DNA from: Phytoactinopolyspora alkaliphila
Lineage (GTDB): Bacteria > Actinomycetota > Actinomycetes > Jiangellales > Jiangellaceae
Length of the DNA: 64,000 bases
Direction: 5' to 3'
Assembly (NCBI RefSeq): GCF_010550695.1
Contig: NZ_JAAGOB010000001.1
Location: 310,001-374,000, forward strand
Shown here: one piece after another, positions 18,046 through 25,412 of the stretch
Numbering within the stretch: position 1 is the stretch's first letter
How the letters are laid out: every line of letters starts with the position of its first letter
The notes under the pieces: model-generated
Seen by the model: the letters and a program-made list of their open reading frames with translations, nothing else
What the model was told of the DNA's origin: nothing
Database searches by the model: none
Program-made: the position numbers and the translations under genes

Positions 18046-20510
18046 GCGGCACCAGAGTCTTCGGCGAACCGATCGCGCGGCGAGAGGATCCCCGGCTGCT
18101 GAGCGGTCATGGCCGCTACGTCGACGACATCGGCCAGGGCGCGCTGGAGGTCGCGTTCGTCCGCAGTCCGCACGCCCATGCCCGGATCGCCGGCATCGAC
18201 GTGACCGACGCGCTCGACGTCGAGGGGCTGGCGGCCATCTACACCCACGAGGATCTGACGGGCAGGATGGCTGAGCCTTTGCCCCTGCTCATCCCGCACG
18301 CCGCGCTGACCCACGGACGCACCCAGTTCGCTCTGGCGAAGGACGAGGTGAACCACGTCGGCGAGCCGATCGTGATGGTGGTGGCGAGGGACCGCTACGT
18401 CGCCGAGGACGCCTGCGACCGGATCCGGGTGGAGTACGAGTTTCTGCCGCCGGTGGTGGGTATCGAGGCGGCGCGCGCCGCTGAGCATCTGGTCCACGAC
18501 GACGTCCCGGGTAACGTGGCCGCTCACATGGTGCAGGAGGTGGGCGACGCGCCGGCCGCCATCGCCGCCGCGCCGAACGTCGTCACACTCGAGCTGGAGA
18601 TCGAGCGCAGCGCGTCGATGCCGCTGGAAGGCAAGGGCGTGCACGCCCGGTGGGACGCCGACGACCGCAGCCTGCGTGTCTACACATCCACTCAGGCGTC
18701 CACGTCGGTGCGGGCGGCGATCGCGGCGAAGCTTGAGCTCGCGGTGGACAGGGTGGATGTCGTGGCGCCGGACGTCGGCGGCGGCTTCGGCGTCAAGATC
18801 GTGCATCCGTGGCCGGAAGAGCTGCTGATCCCGTGGACCGCGATCCGGCTCGGGCACGAGGTCAAGTGGACCGAGGACCGCCGGGAGCATTTCGTCTCCA
18901 GCGCGCACGAGCGGGGCCAAGTCCAGCGGATCCGGGCCGGGTTCGACGACGACGGCCGGCTCCTGGGTTTCGAGATCGTGCTGTGGCACGACAACGGCGC
19001 GTACACCCCGTACGGCATCATCGTGCCGATCGTCACCACCACGCAGCTGCTCGGCCCCTACAAGCCGGGCGCCTACCGGGCGGAGTTCTACAGCCTCTAC
19101 ACCAACACGCTCATCGTCACCCCGTATCGCGGTGCCGGCCGTCCGCAGGGCTGCTTCGCCATGGAACGGACCATGGACGCCATCGCCGAACGCCTCGGCC
19201 TGGACCGCACCGTCGTTCGGGAGCGAAACTTCATCCAGCCCGACGAGATGCCCTACGACCACGGGCTGATCTTCCAGGACGGCCGGCCGTTGATCTACGA
19301 CTCCGGGGATTACCCCGCCGCTCTGGAGAAGCTGAAGAAGCTCGTGGGGTGGGACGAGTTCGAGGAGTACCGGGCCGCCGCCCGCGCCGAGGGCCGTCGG
19401 GTCGGTATCGGTATGGCCTGCTACGTGGAAGGCACCGGCGTCGGCCCCTACGAGGGCGGCTTCGTCCGGGTGGAGCCCGACGGCACCGTCGTCGTCGCCA
19501 CCGGGCTCACCACTCAGGGTCAGGGCCATCAGACCGTCTTCGCGCAAGTGGTCGCGGAGGAGCTGGGCGTGCCGATCGACCGCGTGGTGGTCACCACGGG
19601 CGACACCCGGCGGTTCAAGTACGCCGTCGGCACGTTCGCGTCGCGGGCGGCTGTGATGAGCGGCAACGCGGTGGCGCTGGCTGCGCGCAAGGTCCGGGAG
19701 AAGGCGCTGCGTGTGGCAGGCGAGGCGCTGGAGGCCGATCCGCGCGATCTGGAGATCGTCGACGGCATGGTGCAGGTGAAGGGGACGCCGGGGGCGGATA
19801 TTCCGTTGTCCACGGTCGCCGTGCTCTCCAATCCGCTGCGCTACGCCTTCGACGAGGAAGCCAAGCGTGCCACCCAGTTCTCCGCGCCTGCTGATCCGGA
19901 CAAGCCGCCGGTCGCCGACGACGACGAGCCCGGCCTGGAGGGCACCGACTACTACTCGCCCCCGCGGTCCACGTTCGCCAACGGCATGCACGCCGCGATC
20001 GTGGAGACCGACCCCGAGACCGCCGAGATCACCATCCTGCGTTACTGCGTGGTGCACGATTGCGGCACGCTGATCAATCCGCGGATCGTCGAGGGTCAGA
20101 TCCACGGCGGGGTGGCGCAGGGCGTCGGCGGTGCCTTGTACGAGCGGATGGTCTACGACGAGGCAGGACAGTTGCAGAACGCATCGTTCATGGACTTCCT
20201 GATGCCGTATGCGACGGAGGTGCCGGTGATAGAGACCGATCACCTGGAGACGCCGTCCCCGCTGAACCCGCTCGGCCTCAAGGGCGCCGGCGAGGCCGGA
20301 GTGATCCCAGGCTCCGCGGTCCTGGCCTCCGCCATCGAGGACGCCGAGGGCTTCCGGATCTCGCGGATGCCCATCTCTCCGTCGGAGTTGCATCACCTGC
20401 GCGAATCGCAGCCCCCTCCTGGCTCAGGGTTGCGCGATACCGGCCGAACTGGGTCGGTACCCGCTACCGGGGGCCAGGAAGCGACGAACGAGGAGGTAAC
20501 CGGGACATGA
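18042..20510 (+). CDS. Molybdopterin-binding catalytic subunit of a Mo hydroxylase (CoxL-like, not CODH)
   Basis: An 822-residue large subunit beginning FGEPIARREDPRLLSGHGRYVDD, with the molybdopterin motif DVGGGFGVK (about residue 248) and the catalytic Glu in GLKGAGEAGVIPGSA near the C-terminus. The active-site loop reads TPYRGAGRPQG (about residue 361). True CO dehydrogenases have AYxCSFR there with the Cu-ligand cysteine, so this is a form-II-like hydroxylase acting on an N-heterocycle or similar substrate. Oxidation of uracil to barbiturate or xanthine to urate would fit the neighbours. It overlaps coxS and coxG by four bases each. Confidence 0.92.
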   Translation: MSGTRVFGEPIARREDPRLLSGHGRYVDDIGQGALEVAFVRSPHAHARIAGIDVTDALDVEGLAAIYTHEDLTGRMAEPLPLLIPHAALTHGRTQFALAKDEVNHVGEPIVMVVARDRYVAEDACDRIRVEYEFLPPVVGIEAARAAEHLVHDDVPGNVAAHMVQEVGDAPAAIAAAPNVVTLELEIERSASMPLEGKGVHARWDADDRSLRVYTSTQASTSVRAAIAAKLELAVDRVDVVAPDVGGGFGVKIVHPWPEELLIPWTAIRLGHEVKWTEDRREHFVSSAHERGQVQRIRAGFDDDGRLLGFEIVLWHDNGAYTPYGIIVPIVTTTQLLGPYKPGAYRAEFYSLYTNTLIVTPYRGAGRPQGCFAMERTMDAIAERLGLDRTVVRERNFIQPDEMPYDHGLIFQDGRPLIYDSGDYPAALEKLKKLVGWDEFEEYRAAARAEGRRVGIGMACYVEGTGVGPYEGGFVRVEPDGTVVVATGLTTQGQGHQTVFAQVVAEELGVPIDRVVVTTGDTRRFKYAVGTFASRAAVMSGNAVALAARKVREKALRVAGEALEADPRDLEIVDGMVQVKGTPGADIPLSTVAVLSNPLRYAFDEEAKRATQFSAPADPDKPPVADDDEPGLEGTDYYSPPRSTFANGMHAAIVETDPETAEITILRYCVVHDCGTLINPRIVEGQIHGGVAQGVGGALYERMVYDEAGQLQNASFMDFLMPYATEVPVIETDHLETPSPLNPLGLKGAGEAGVIPGSAVLASAIEDAEGFRISRMPISPSELHHLRESQPPPGSGLRDTGRTGSVPATGGQEATNEEVTGT

Positions 20511-21232
20511 AGATCACCGGTTCGGCTGTCCTGCACGCGCCGCGCGACGACGTATGGCGCGCTCTGAACGATCCCGCCGTGCTGGTCAGGACCATTCCCG
20601 GGTGCCTACGGCTGGAGGAGACCGGGCCGGACACGTATGCGATGACGGTTGCCGCGGGCGTCGGCACGGTGAAGGGCACTTATGCCGGCCAGGTGCGGTT
20701 GAGCGACCAGCAGGTGCCCGCGTCGTTCGTCTTGCGCGCCTCGGGTGCCGGGGCTCCGGGTACGGTGAGCGCCGACGTCGCGGTGACCCTCAGCGAGAAC
20801 GGCGACGGCGAGACACGCCTGGACTACGACGCCGACGCGATCGTCGGGGGCATGGTGGGCGGCGTGGGACAGCGGATGCTGACCGGCGTGGCGAAGAAGA
20901 CCGCGGGTGAGTTCTTCGCCGCCGTCGACGACGTCCTGACCGGCGCCGCTGCCGTGCCGCACGCGGCGGAGGGCACCGCGGGCGAACCGGGTGCGGCGGG
21001 TGAGCCCGGCGCGGCGGTGGAGCCCGGACAGCCTGGGGCGGTGGGGACTGAACAAGCAGGCACGGCCGCGGGGCCAGGCCGCCCGGGCGTGTACGTCGCA
21101 CCCGCTGCGGCGTCCCGTTCAGGTTTCGGGCTCGCGTCGTCGGATTACGGCAAGGGAGTGCTGACGGGTGCGGCTATCGCGCTGGCCGGGGTGCTCGTCG
21201 GCGGCTGGATCGCCGGGCGGCGACGCGGGTGA
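20507..21232 (+). CDS. coxG: CoxG-like SRPBCC membrane-anchored protein
   Basis: A 241-residue protein with an SRPBCC/CoxG domain (residues 1-150, starting MKITGSAVLHAPRDDVWRAL), a Gly/Ala/Glu/Pro-rich linker with repeated GEPGAA units, and a C-terminal transmembrane helix ending in GWIAGRRRG. CoxG proteins are thought to anchor the Mo hydroxylase to the membrane. The ATG overlaps the coxL stop, and GAGGAGGT lies 9 bases upstream. The tail-anchored form supports a membrane-associated electron-transfer complex. Confidence 0.88.
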   Translation: MKITGSAVLHAPRDDVWRALNDPAVLVRTIPGCLRLEETGPDTYAMTVAAGVGTVKGTYAGQVRLSDQQVPASFVLRASGAGAPGTVSADVAVTLSENGDGETRLDYDADAIVGGMVGGVGQRMLTGVAKKTAGEFFAAVDDVLTGAAAVPHAAEGTAGEPGAAGEPGAAVEPGQPGAVGTEQAGTAAGPGRPGVYVAPAAASRSGFGLASSDYGKGVLTGAAIALAGVLVGGWIAGRRRG

Positions 21233-21250
21233 CGCTGGACAACCGCTGAC

Positions 21251-21416
21251 GATCAGATGACAGAGCCACCGTTCTCGGTGCTGTTGATCCACCTGATCGT
21301 TTGCTGTCCACATGGTGAGAACGGAACAGGTGACCTACCGTGGGGGAAAGACCAGGTTACGGTCACCTGATCCATTCCACGTGAGCGATCAGGTGACACA
21401 TCGACGATCAGGTGAC
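21251..21416. promoter_or_regulatory. Array of GATCAGGTGAC repeats upstream of the amidase gene
   Basis: The 209-base gap between coxG and the nitrilase gene holds at least six copies of one motif. GATCAGATGAC is at 21251-21261, ACCTGATC (reverse) at 21291-21298, CAGGTGAC at 21327-21334, GTCACCTGATC (reverse) at 21362-21372, GATCAGGTGAC at 21387-21397 and again at 21406-21416. The last two are direct repeats 19 bases apart, next to the start codon. This is the layout of a multi-site operator. The binding protein is not known; no copies were noticed in other gaps. Confidence 0.7.
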
Positions 21417-21441
21417 CAAACAGCAGGACGGGGAGACGACG

Positions 21442-22350
21442 ATGCGGGCATTCACGGCGGCTGCGGTGCAGATACGGCCGCGCCCGGACGCGCTGAGTAT
21501 CGACAGCATCAAGGCGAACATCGAGCACGCGCTGGACTACGCCGAACGGTGCGCCGAGAGCACAGGCGCCGAGCTCGTGGTGCTTCCGGAGTCGGTGACC
21601 ACGGGTTTCACCCCGGGCGGGCTCTCGCCGGAGGTGCTCTGGGACGTGATGGACGTGGTCCCGGGCGCGATGACCGAGCCGTTCCAGGACCTGGCTCGCC
21701 GGCTCGGCATCCACCTCGTCTGGGGCACCTACGAGCGTGGTGAGCGGCGGGGTGTCGTCTACAACTCGTCGCTGCTGGCCGGGCCCGACGGCGCGATCCT
21801 CGGTGTGTACCGCAAGACGCATCCGTTCTGCACCGAGCTACGTGACCGGGGTGGGTGGGTGACGCCCGGCCACGATCCATGCGTGGTGGACACTGACCTC
21901 GGCCGGATCGGGATGATCATCTGTTTCGACGGGGACTATCCCGAGCTCTCCAGGATCACCGCGGTGCGCGGCGCGGAGGTCATCGTGCGCCCGTCGGCGC
22001 TGTTGCGTTCCGCCGACCTGTGGGAGCTGACCAACCGCGCCCGCGCGTACGACAACCACGTGTTCGTCGTCGGGGCGAACTGCACCGGAACCGACCCGGC
22101 CGGAGTCATGTACTTCGGCAATTCGATGATCGTGACGCCCACGGCCGACGTCGTGGCGCGGGCCGCCAGCCACGAGTGCTGGGTGTCCGCACGGCTGGAT
22201 CCGGACGAGGCTATGCGCTCGCTGACGCCGGGATCGAATGTCGAGCACCGCTTCGACCACCTCGCGGACCGCAATCTCGAACTCGTCCGCCGCTACGCCA
22301 ACGACCTGACTCGGGAAGCACGCACCACGTTCCCGCACGCGGGCGCCTGA
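21442..22350 (+). CDS. Nitrilase-superfamily carbon-nitrogen hydrolase (amidase)
   Basis: A 302-residue CN-hydrolase. The Glu-Lys-Cys triad is visible in VVLPESVTTG, GVYRKTHPF and IICFDGDYPE. Such enzymes hydrolyse amides, carbamoyl groups or nitriles; the substrate cannot be read from sequence. The ATG at 21442 has GGGAG nearby; an in-frame GTG at 21412 lies inside the last operator repeat and is less likely. It follows an array of GATCAGGTGAC repeats, so it is probably tightly regulated. In the proposed pathway it could hydrolyse an amide such as malonamate. Confidence 0.88.
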   Translation: MRAFTAAAVQIRPRPDALSIDSIKANIEHALDYAERCAESTGAELVVLPESVTTGFTPGGLSPEVLWDVMDVVPGAMTEPFQDLARRLGIHLVWGTYERGERRGVVYNSSLLAGPDGAILGVYRKTHPFCTELRDRGGWVTPGHDPCVVDTDLGRIGMIICFDGDYPELSRITAVRGAEVIVRPSALLRSADLWELTNRARAYDNHVFVVGANCTGTDPAGVMYFGNSMIVTPTADVVARAASHECWVSARLDPDEAMRSLTPGSNVEHRFDHLADRNLELVRRYANDLTREARTTFPHAGA

Positions 22351-22360
22351 CGCTTGCCCA

Positions 22361-22995
22361 TTACCGGCCGTCGAGAGCGAGCCGGATCGCCAGGCCGCCG
22401 AAGATGGCGGCCGCGGCCCGGTCGAGCCACCGGCGGACTCCGGCGCGGCTGAATATCCGCTCGGACAGTGCTCCGGCGAGTATGCCGGTGGAGCTGTCGA
22501 TGATCAGGCCGATGGCGATCAGCGTGGCGCCCAATGCCGCGATCTGCACGCCCAGTGGCCAGCTTCCGGCCCCCGTGGTCACGAACTGCGGAAGGAACGC
22601 GAGATAGAACAGGACCACCTTCGGGTTCGCCACGTTGGTCAGCAGCGCCATGACGTAGATCCTGCGGATGGGCCGCCGCTCGGCGGAGAGCGGCACGCTC
22701 ATCGGGTCACGCCGGCTGGATCGTAGCGCCGCGATGGCCAGATAGACGAGGAACGCCGCGCCCACCACGCGCACCACGGTCAGTGCCTCGGGCGCGGCCT
22801 GGAACAGCTGACCGAGCCCGAAGGCGGCGGCGGCCGTGTGTACCGCGAGGCCGCTGGACATACCCAGGGCGGCCACCACTCCTGCTCTGCGGCCACCACC
22901 GATGGCGTTGGCCACGATGAACATCATGTCCGCCCCGGAGCCAGAGCGAGCAGTGCCGCCGCGACGGCAAACGCGGTGAACAGCGAGAACTCCAT
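22361..22995 (-). pseudogene. LysE/RhtB-family exporter with a frameshift
   Basis: The gene starts at ATG 22995 with MEFSLFTAFAVAAALLALAPG and then runs into a stop at 22924-22926. The rest of the LysE domain (MMFIVANAIGG to the C-terminus, ending at 22361) is intact in the next frame. LysE proteins have PGPDM at this point; the sequence reads CCGGGGCGGACATG, one C short of CCGGGGCCGGACATG. A single-base deletion near 22934-22940 therefore explains the break. It would be a six-helix amino-acid or metabolite exporter. Either a recent pseudogene or a sequencing error. Confidence 0.8.
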
Positions 22996-23139
22996 CGTGA
23001 CCCTGACCCTTCGAAAGACCCTTATCGAAACTCTCGCGACGCCGCGTTCATTCCTGCCGCAAGCAAAAACCACCAGGAAGCGGACAGAACACGTAGCCTG
23101 GAACTTGCGTAGATCGGCACGGGGGAAGGAGCCGGAAGC

Positions 23140-24372
23140 GTGACGGATCAGTTCGAACTCGTCGTCGGCGACGCCGTCCTGAGGGGGCGGCCCGGGCGGC
23201 ACAGCATCGGCATCAACGGCGGCCGGATCGCAGCCGTCGAGCAGAACCCCCTGAGCGGCCGGGTAGAGGTCGACGCGGCGGGCAACCTGGTCACCGAGTC
23301 GTTCGTCAACGCCCACCTGCATCTGTGCAAGGCGTACACCCTCGACCGGGTGGGCGACGCCGCACTCGACGCCTACACCAGTGGGTCGATGGGCGCGGCG
23401 ATGACCTCCATCGAGCTCGCCTCGGCGGTCAAGGAACAGTACGACGAGAGCTGGATCGAGCCGAACGCCCGCCGGGCGGTCTTCGAGGCCATACGCCACG
23501 GCGTCCGGCACATCCTGGCTTTCGCCGACGTCGACACGAAGGCACAGCTGACCGGCATCAAGCCGCTGCTGCGGTTGCGCGACGAGTTCCGTGGCGTCGT
23601 CGACCTGCAGGTCGTGGCGTTCCCTCAGGACGGCCTCCTGCGCGATCCCGGCGCCGAGGAGCTGGTGGCCGAGGCGGTCGAGCTGGGAGCGGACGTCGTC
23701 GGAGGAATTCCGTGGATCGAGTACAGCGACGATGACGCCTACGAGCATGTCCGGCGGATGTGTGCGCTGGCGGCCGAGCACGGCCGTAAGGTGGCGATGC
23801 TCGTGGACGACGCCGGTGACCCCGCACTGCGGACCACCGAGATGCTGGCCTCGGAGATGCTGCGCCAGGGCCTCGCCGGACGCGGGATCGCCAACCACGC
23901 CCGCGCGGTCGGCACGTACGCCGAGCCGTCGGTGCGCAGGCTCGCCGGCCTGGCGAGATGGGCCGGCCTGGGGTTCGTCAGCGACCCGCACACCGGTCCG
24001 GTACGGCTGCCGGCTTTCCAGATGGCCGACCTCGGCGTCTCGGTGGCACTCGGGCAGGACGACATCGAGGACGCCTACTATCCCTTCGGACGGAACAACA
24101 TGCTCGAAGTGGCGTTCCTCGCGGCGCACGCTCTGGAAGCCGTCACCACGTCCGGGATGGACCGGGTGTTCGACATGGTGACCACCACGGCGGCGGACGT
24201 CCTGAGTGTGGACGGCCACCGGCTCGTCGTCGGCGGGCCCGCGGACCTGGTGGTGCTCGACGGCGGGTCGGTGCGGGAGGCGCTCAACCGGCACAACCCG
24301 CCCCGATTCGTCATCGCCGGTGGCCGCGTCGTCGCCGTCAGCTCGAACTCAACGGCCTTCCACCTGCCGTAG
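23140..24372 (+). CDS. Cytosine-deaminase-like amidohydrolase with altered metal site
   Basis: A 410-residue amidohydrolase-superfamily protein most like cytosine deaminase: HLHL (His59, His61), GQDDIEDAYYPFGRNNML (Asp307, compare GHDDVFDPWYPLG in CodA) and a late strand domain ending VIAGGRVVA. Where CodA has VHCDE, this protein has VAMLVDD (residues 218-224), so the third histidine ligand and the catalytic Glu are not obvious; His253 in ANHARAV is kept. It may act on a different substrate, bind metal differently or be non-enzymatic. The GTG start has AAGGAG upstream. Its neighbours fit pyrimidine or related heterocycle use. Confidence 0.75.
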   Translation: MTDQFELVVGDAVLRGRPGRHSIGINGGRIAAVEQNPLSGRVEVDAAGNLVTESFVNAHLHLCKAYTLDRVGDAALDAYTSGSMGAAMTSIELASAVKEQYDESWIEPNARRAVFEAIRHGVRHILAFADVDTKAQLTGIKPLLRLRDEFRGVVDLQVVAFPQDGLLRDPGAEELVAEAVELGADVVGGIPWIEYSDDDAYEHVRRMCALAAEHGRKVAMLVDDAGDPALRTTEMLASEMLRQGLAGRGIANHARAVGTYAEPSVRRLAGLARWAGLGFVSDPHTGPVRLPAFQMADLGVSVALGQDDIEDAYYPFGRNNMLEVAFLAAHALEAVTTSGMDRVFDMVTTTAADVLSVDGHRLVVGGPADLVVLDGGSVREALNRHNPPRFVIAGGRVVAVSSNSTAFHLP

Positions 24373-24380
24373 AGCTCGTG

Positions 24381-24404
24381 CACGGGTTCACGGGTTCACG
24401 GGTT
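24381..24404. repeat. Three tandem copies of CACGGGTT
   Basis: Exactly three copies of the 8-mer CACGGGTT lie between the cytosine-deaminase-like gene and the convergent MerR gene, running over the MerR stop codon (24396-24398). Probably a slippage product; it may alter the MerR C-terminus between strains. Confidence 0.7.
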
Positions 24405-25205
24405 CCGGACCGGCCAGACGATCTTGGTCTGGTACTTGGCCGGATCCTTCACCTCGGTGGGGTCGTTGAGATAGACGTCGTACGGTGGCCCGGCGGTGAC
24501 CAGGCCGTTCCGGTCGATCCAGACCTCGACCTCGCGGTAGGCCATGCCGAGCTCGTCGTATGGGCCGACATGTACCGCGACCGCGGCCCGGCCGCCGTCG
24601 AGGCGCCGACCGGTGAGACCATCGGGAACGTCGGAGCCCGGTGGAACCGGAATGCGCGCCTGCACAGTCCACGCGTCGTCCTGCATGTCCAGGTACGCGA
24701 GCTGCGGGGCCGCGAGCGGGCGGACACCTGCGGTTTCGAGCGCGCCGAAGGCGCGCTGGCAGGCACGGGACATGTCGGCATTGATGGATTCGGGCGAAGT
24801 GGTGAACGTGATCCCGATGACGTCGGCCGGTTCGATGTCCTGGAGGGTGATGTCGTAGGCCATGACGGCTCCTTTCCGGATGAAGGTCTCGACACGCTTG
24901 AGCATGTGCCGATCCCGGTCGATGCGCTCCTCGAGCGCCGCCCGGTGCTCGTCGAGGCGAGCGCGTACCTGATCCGGGTCGGACTCGGTCACGATCGCCT
25001 TGATCTGCGCGAGCGGCATGTCGAGGGAGCGCAGGATGGCGATGGCACGGGCAGCCGGGGCTTGGTCCGCGGTGTAGTAGCGGTAACCGCTGACCGGGTC
25101 CACGTACGCCGGATGCAGCAAGCCGGTCTCGTCGTACAACCGCAGCGCCTTGATGCTCAGCCAGCAGATGCGTGAGAACCGCCCGATGCTCAGCAGCTCG
25201 TCCAT
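24396..25205 (-). CDS. MerR regulator with GyrI-like effector domain
   Basis: A 269-residue regulator. The N-terminal MerR HTH (LLSIGRFSRICWLSIKALRLYDETG, then VSGYRYYTADQ) is followed by a dimerisation coiled coil (about 75-115) and a GyrI-like small-molecule-binding domain (YDITLQDIEPADVIGITF to the end). This is the BltR/BmrR-type layout that senses drugs or metabolites. The ATG at 25205 has GGAGG five bases upstream; the frame is open further back without a ribosome site. Upstream lies a promoter with the 19-bp spacer expected for MerR control, so it is probably autoregulated. Confidence 0.88.
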   Translation of the reverse strand: MDELLSIGRFSRICWLSIKALRLYDETGLLHPAYVDPVSGYRYYTADQAPAARAIAILRSLDMPLAQIKAIVTESDPDQVRARLDEHRAALEERIDRDRHMLKRVETFIRKGAVMAYDITLQDIEPADVIGITFTTSPESINADMSRACQRAFGALETAGVRPLAAPQLAYLDMQDDAWTVQARIPVPPGSDVPDGLTGRRLDGGRAAVAVHVGPYDELGMAYREVEVWIDRNGLVTAGPPYDVYLNDPTEVKDPAKYQTKIVWPVRNP

Positions 25206-25228
25206 CGTCACCTCCCTGTCGGATGTGG

Positions 25229-25259
25229 AGCCTGGTGTCTTCCCCAGGGGAAGAGTCAA
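25229..25259 (-). promoter_or_regulatory. MerR-type promoter with 19-bp spacer and palindromic operator
   Basis: Read on the minus strand, TTGACT (25254-25259) serves as -35 and CAGGCT (25229-25234) as -10, separated by exactly 19 bases. The spacer holds most of the 17-bp palindrome TCTTCCCC-A-GGGGAAGA at 25238-25254. Overlong 19-bp spacers with a central palindrome are the signature of MerR-activated promoters. It lies just upstream of the MerR/GyrI-like gene, indicating autoregulation. Confidence 0.75.
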
Positions 25260-25412
25260 GGCCAGCATGGAGCGGCCCGTCAATCCGTTCCCGTCAGTGT
25301 GTGGCCAATGATGCGCAGCTACCGTTGGCAGGTGTTGCCGAGGCATTGGGCAAGATCTGCCGGTTGAATCGCGGCATGGACGCCGGGACTCGTCCCGGAG
25401 GAGGGAGCCCGC

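Noticed and set aside
17973-20396. An 807-residue minus-strand open frame
   Set aside because: Antisense shadow of the Mo-hydroxylase large subunit, typical of high-GC DNA.
16619-21232. Aerobic CO dehydrogenase operon
   Set aside because: The gene order fits, but the large subunit lacks the AYxCSFR loop with the copper-ligand cysteine, so CO oxidation is unlikely.
21251-21416. CRISPR-like repeat array
   Set aside because: Repeats are only 8-11 bases, in mixed orientation and at uneven spacing, so they fit operators and not a CRISPR array.
22996-24294. A 456-residue minus-strand frame over the cytosine-deaminase-like gene
   Set aside because: It mirrors the real gene on the plus strand. Only its last 23 residues (22924-22995) are real, as the N-terminus of the frameshifted LysE gene.
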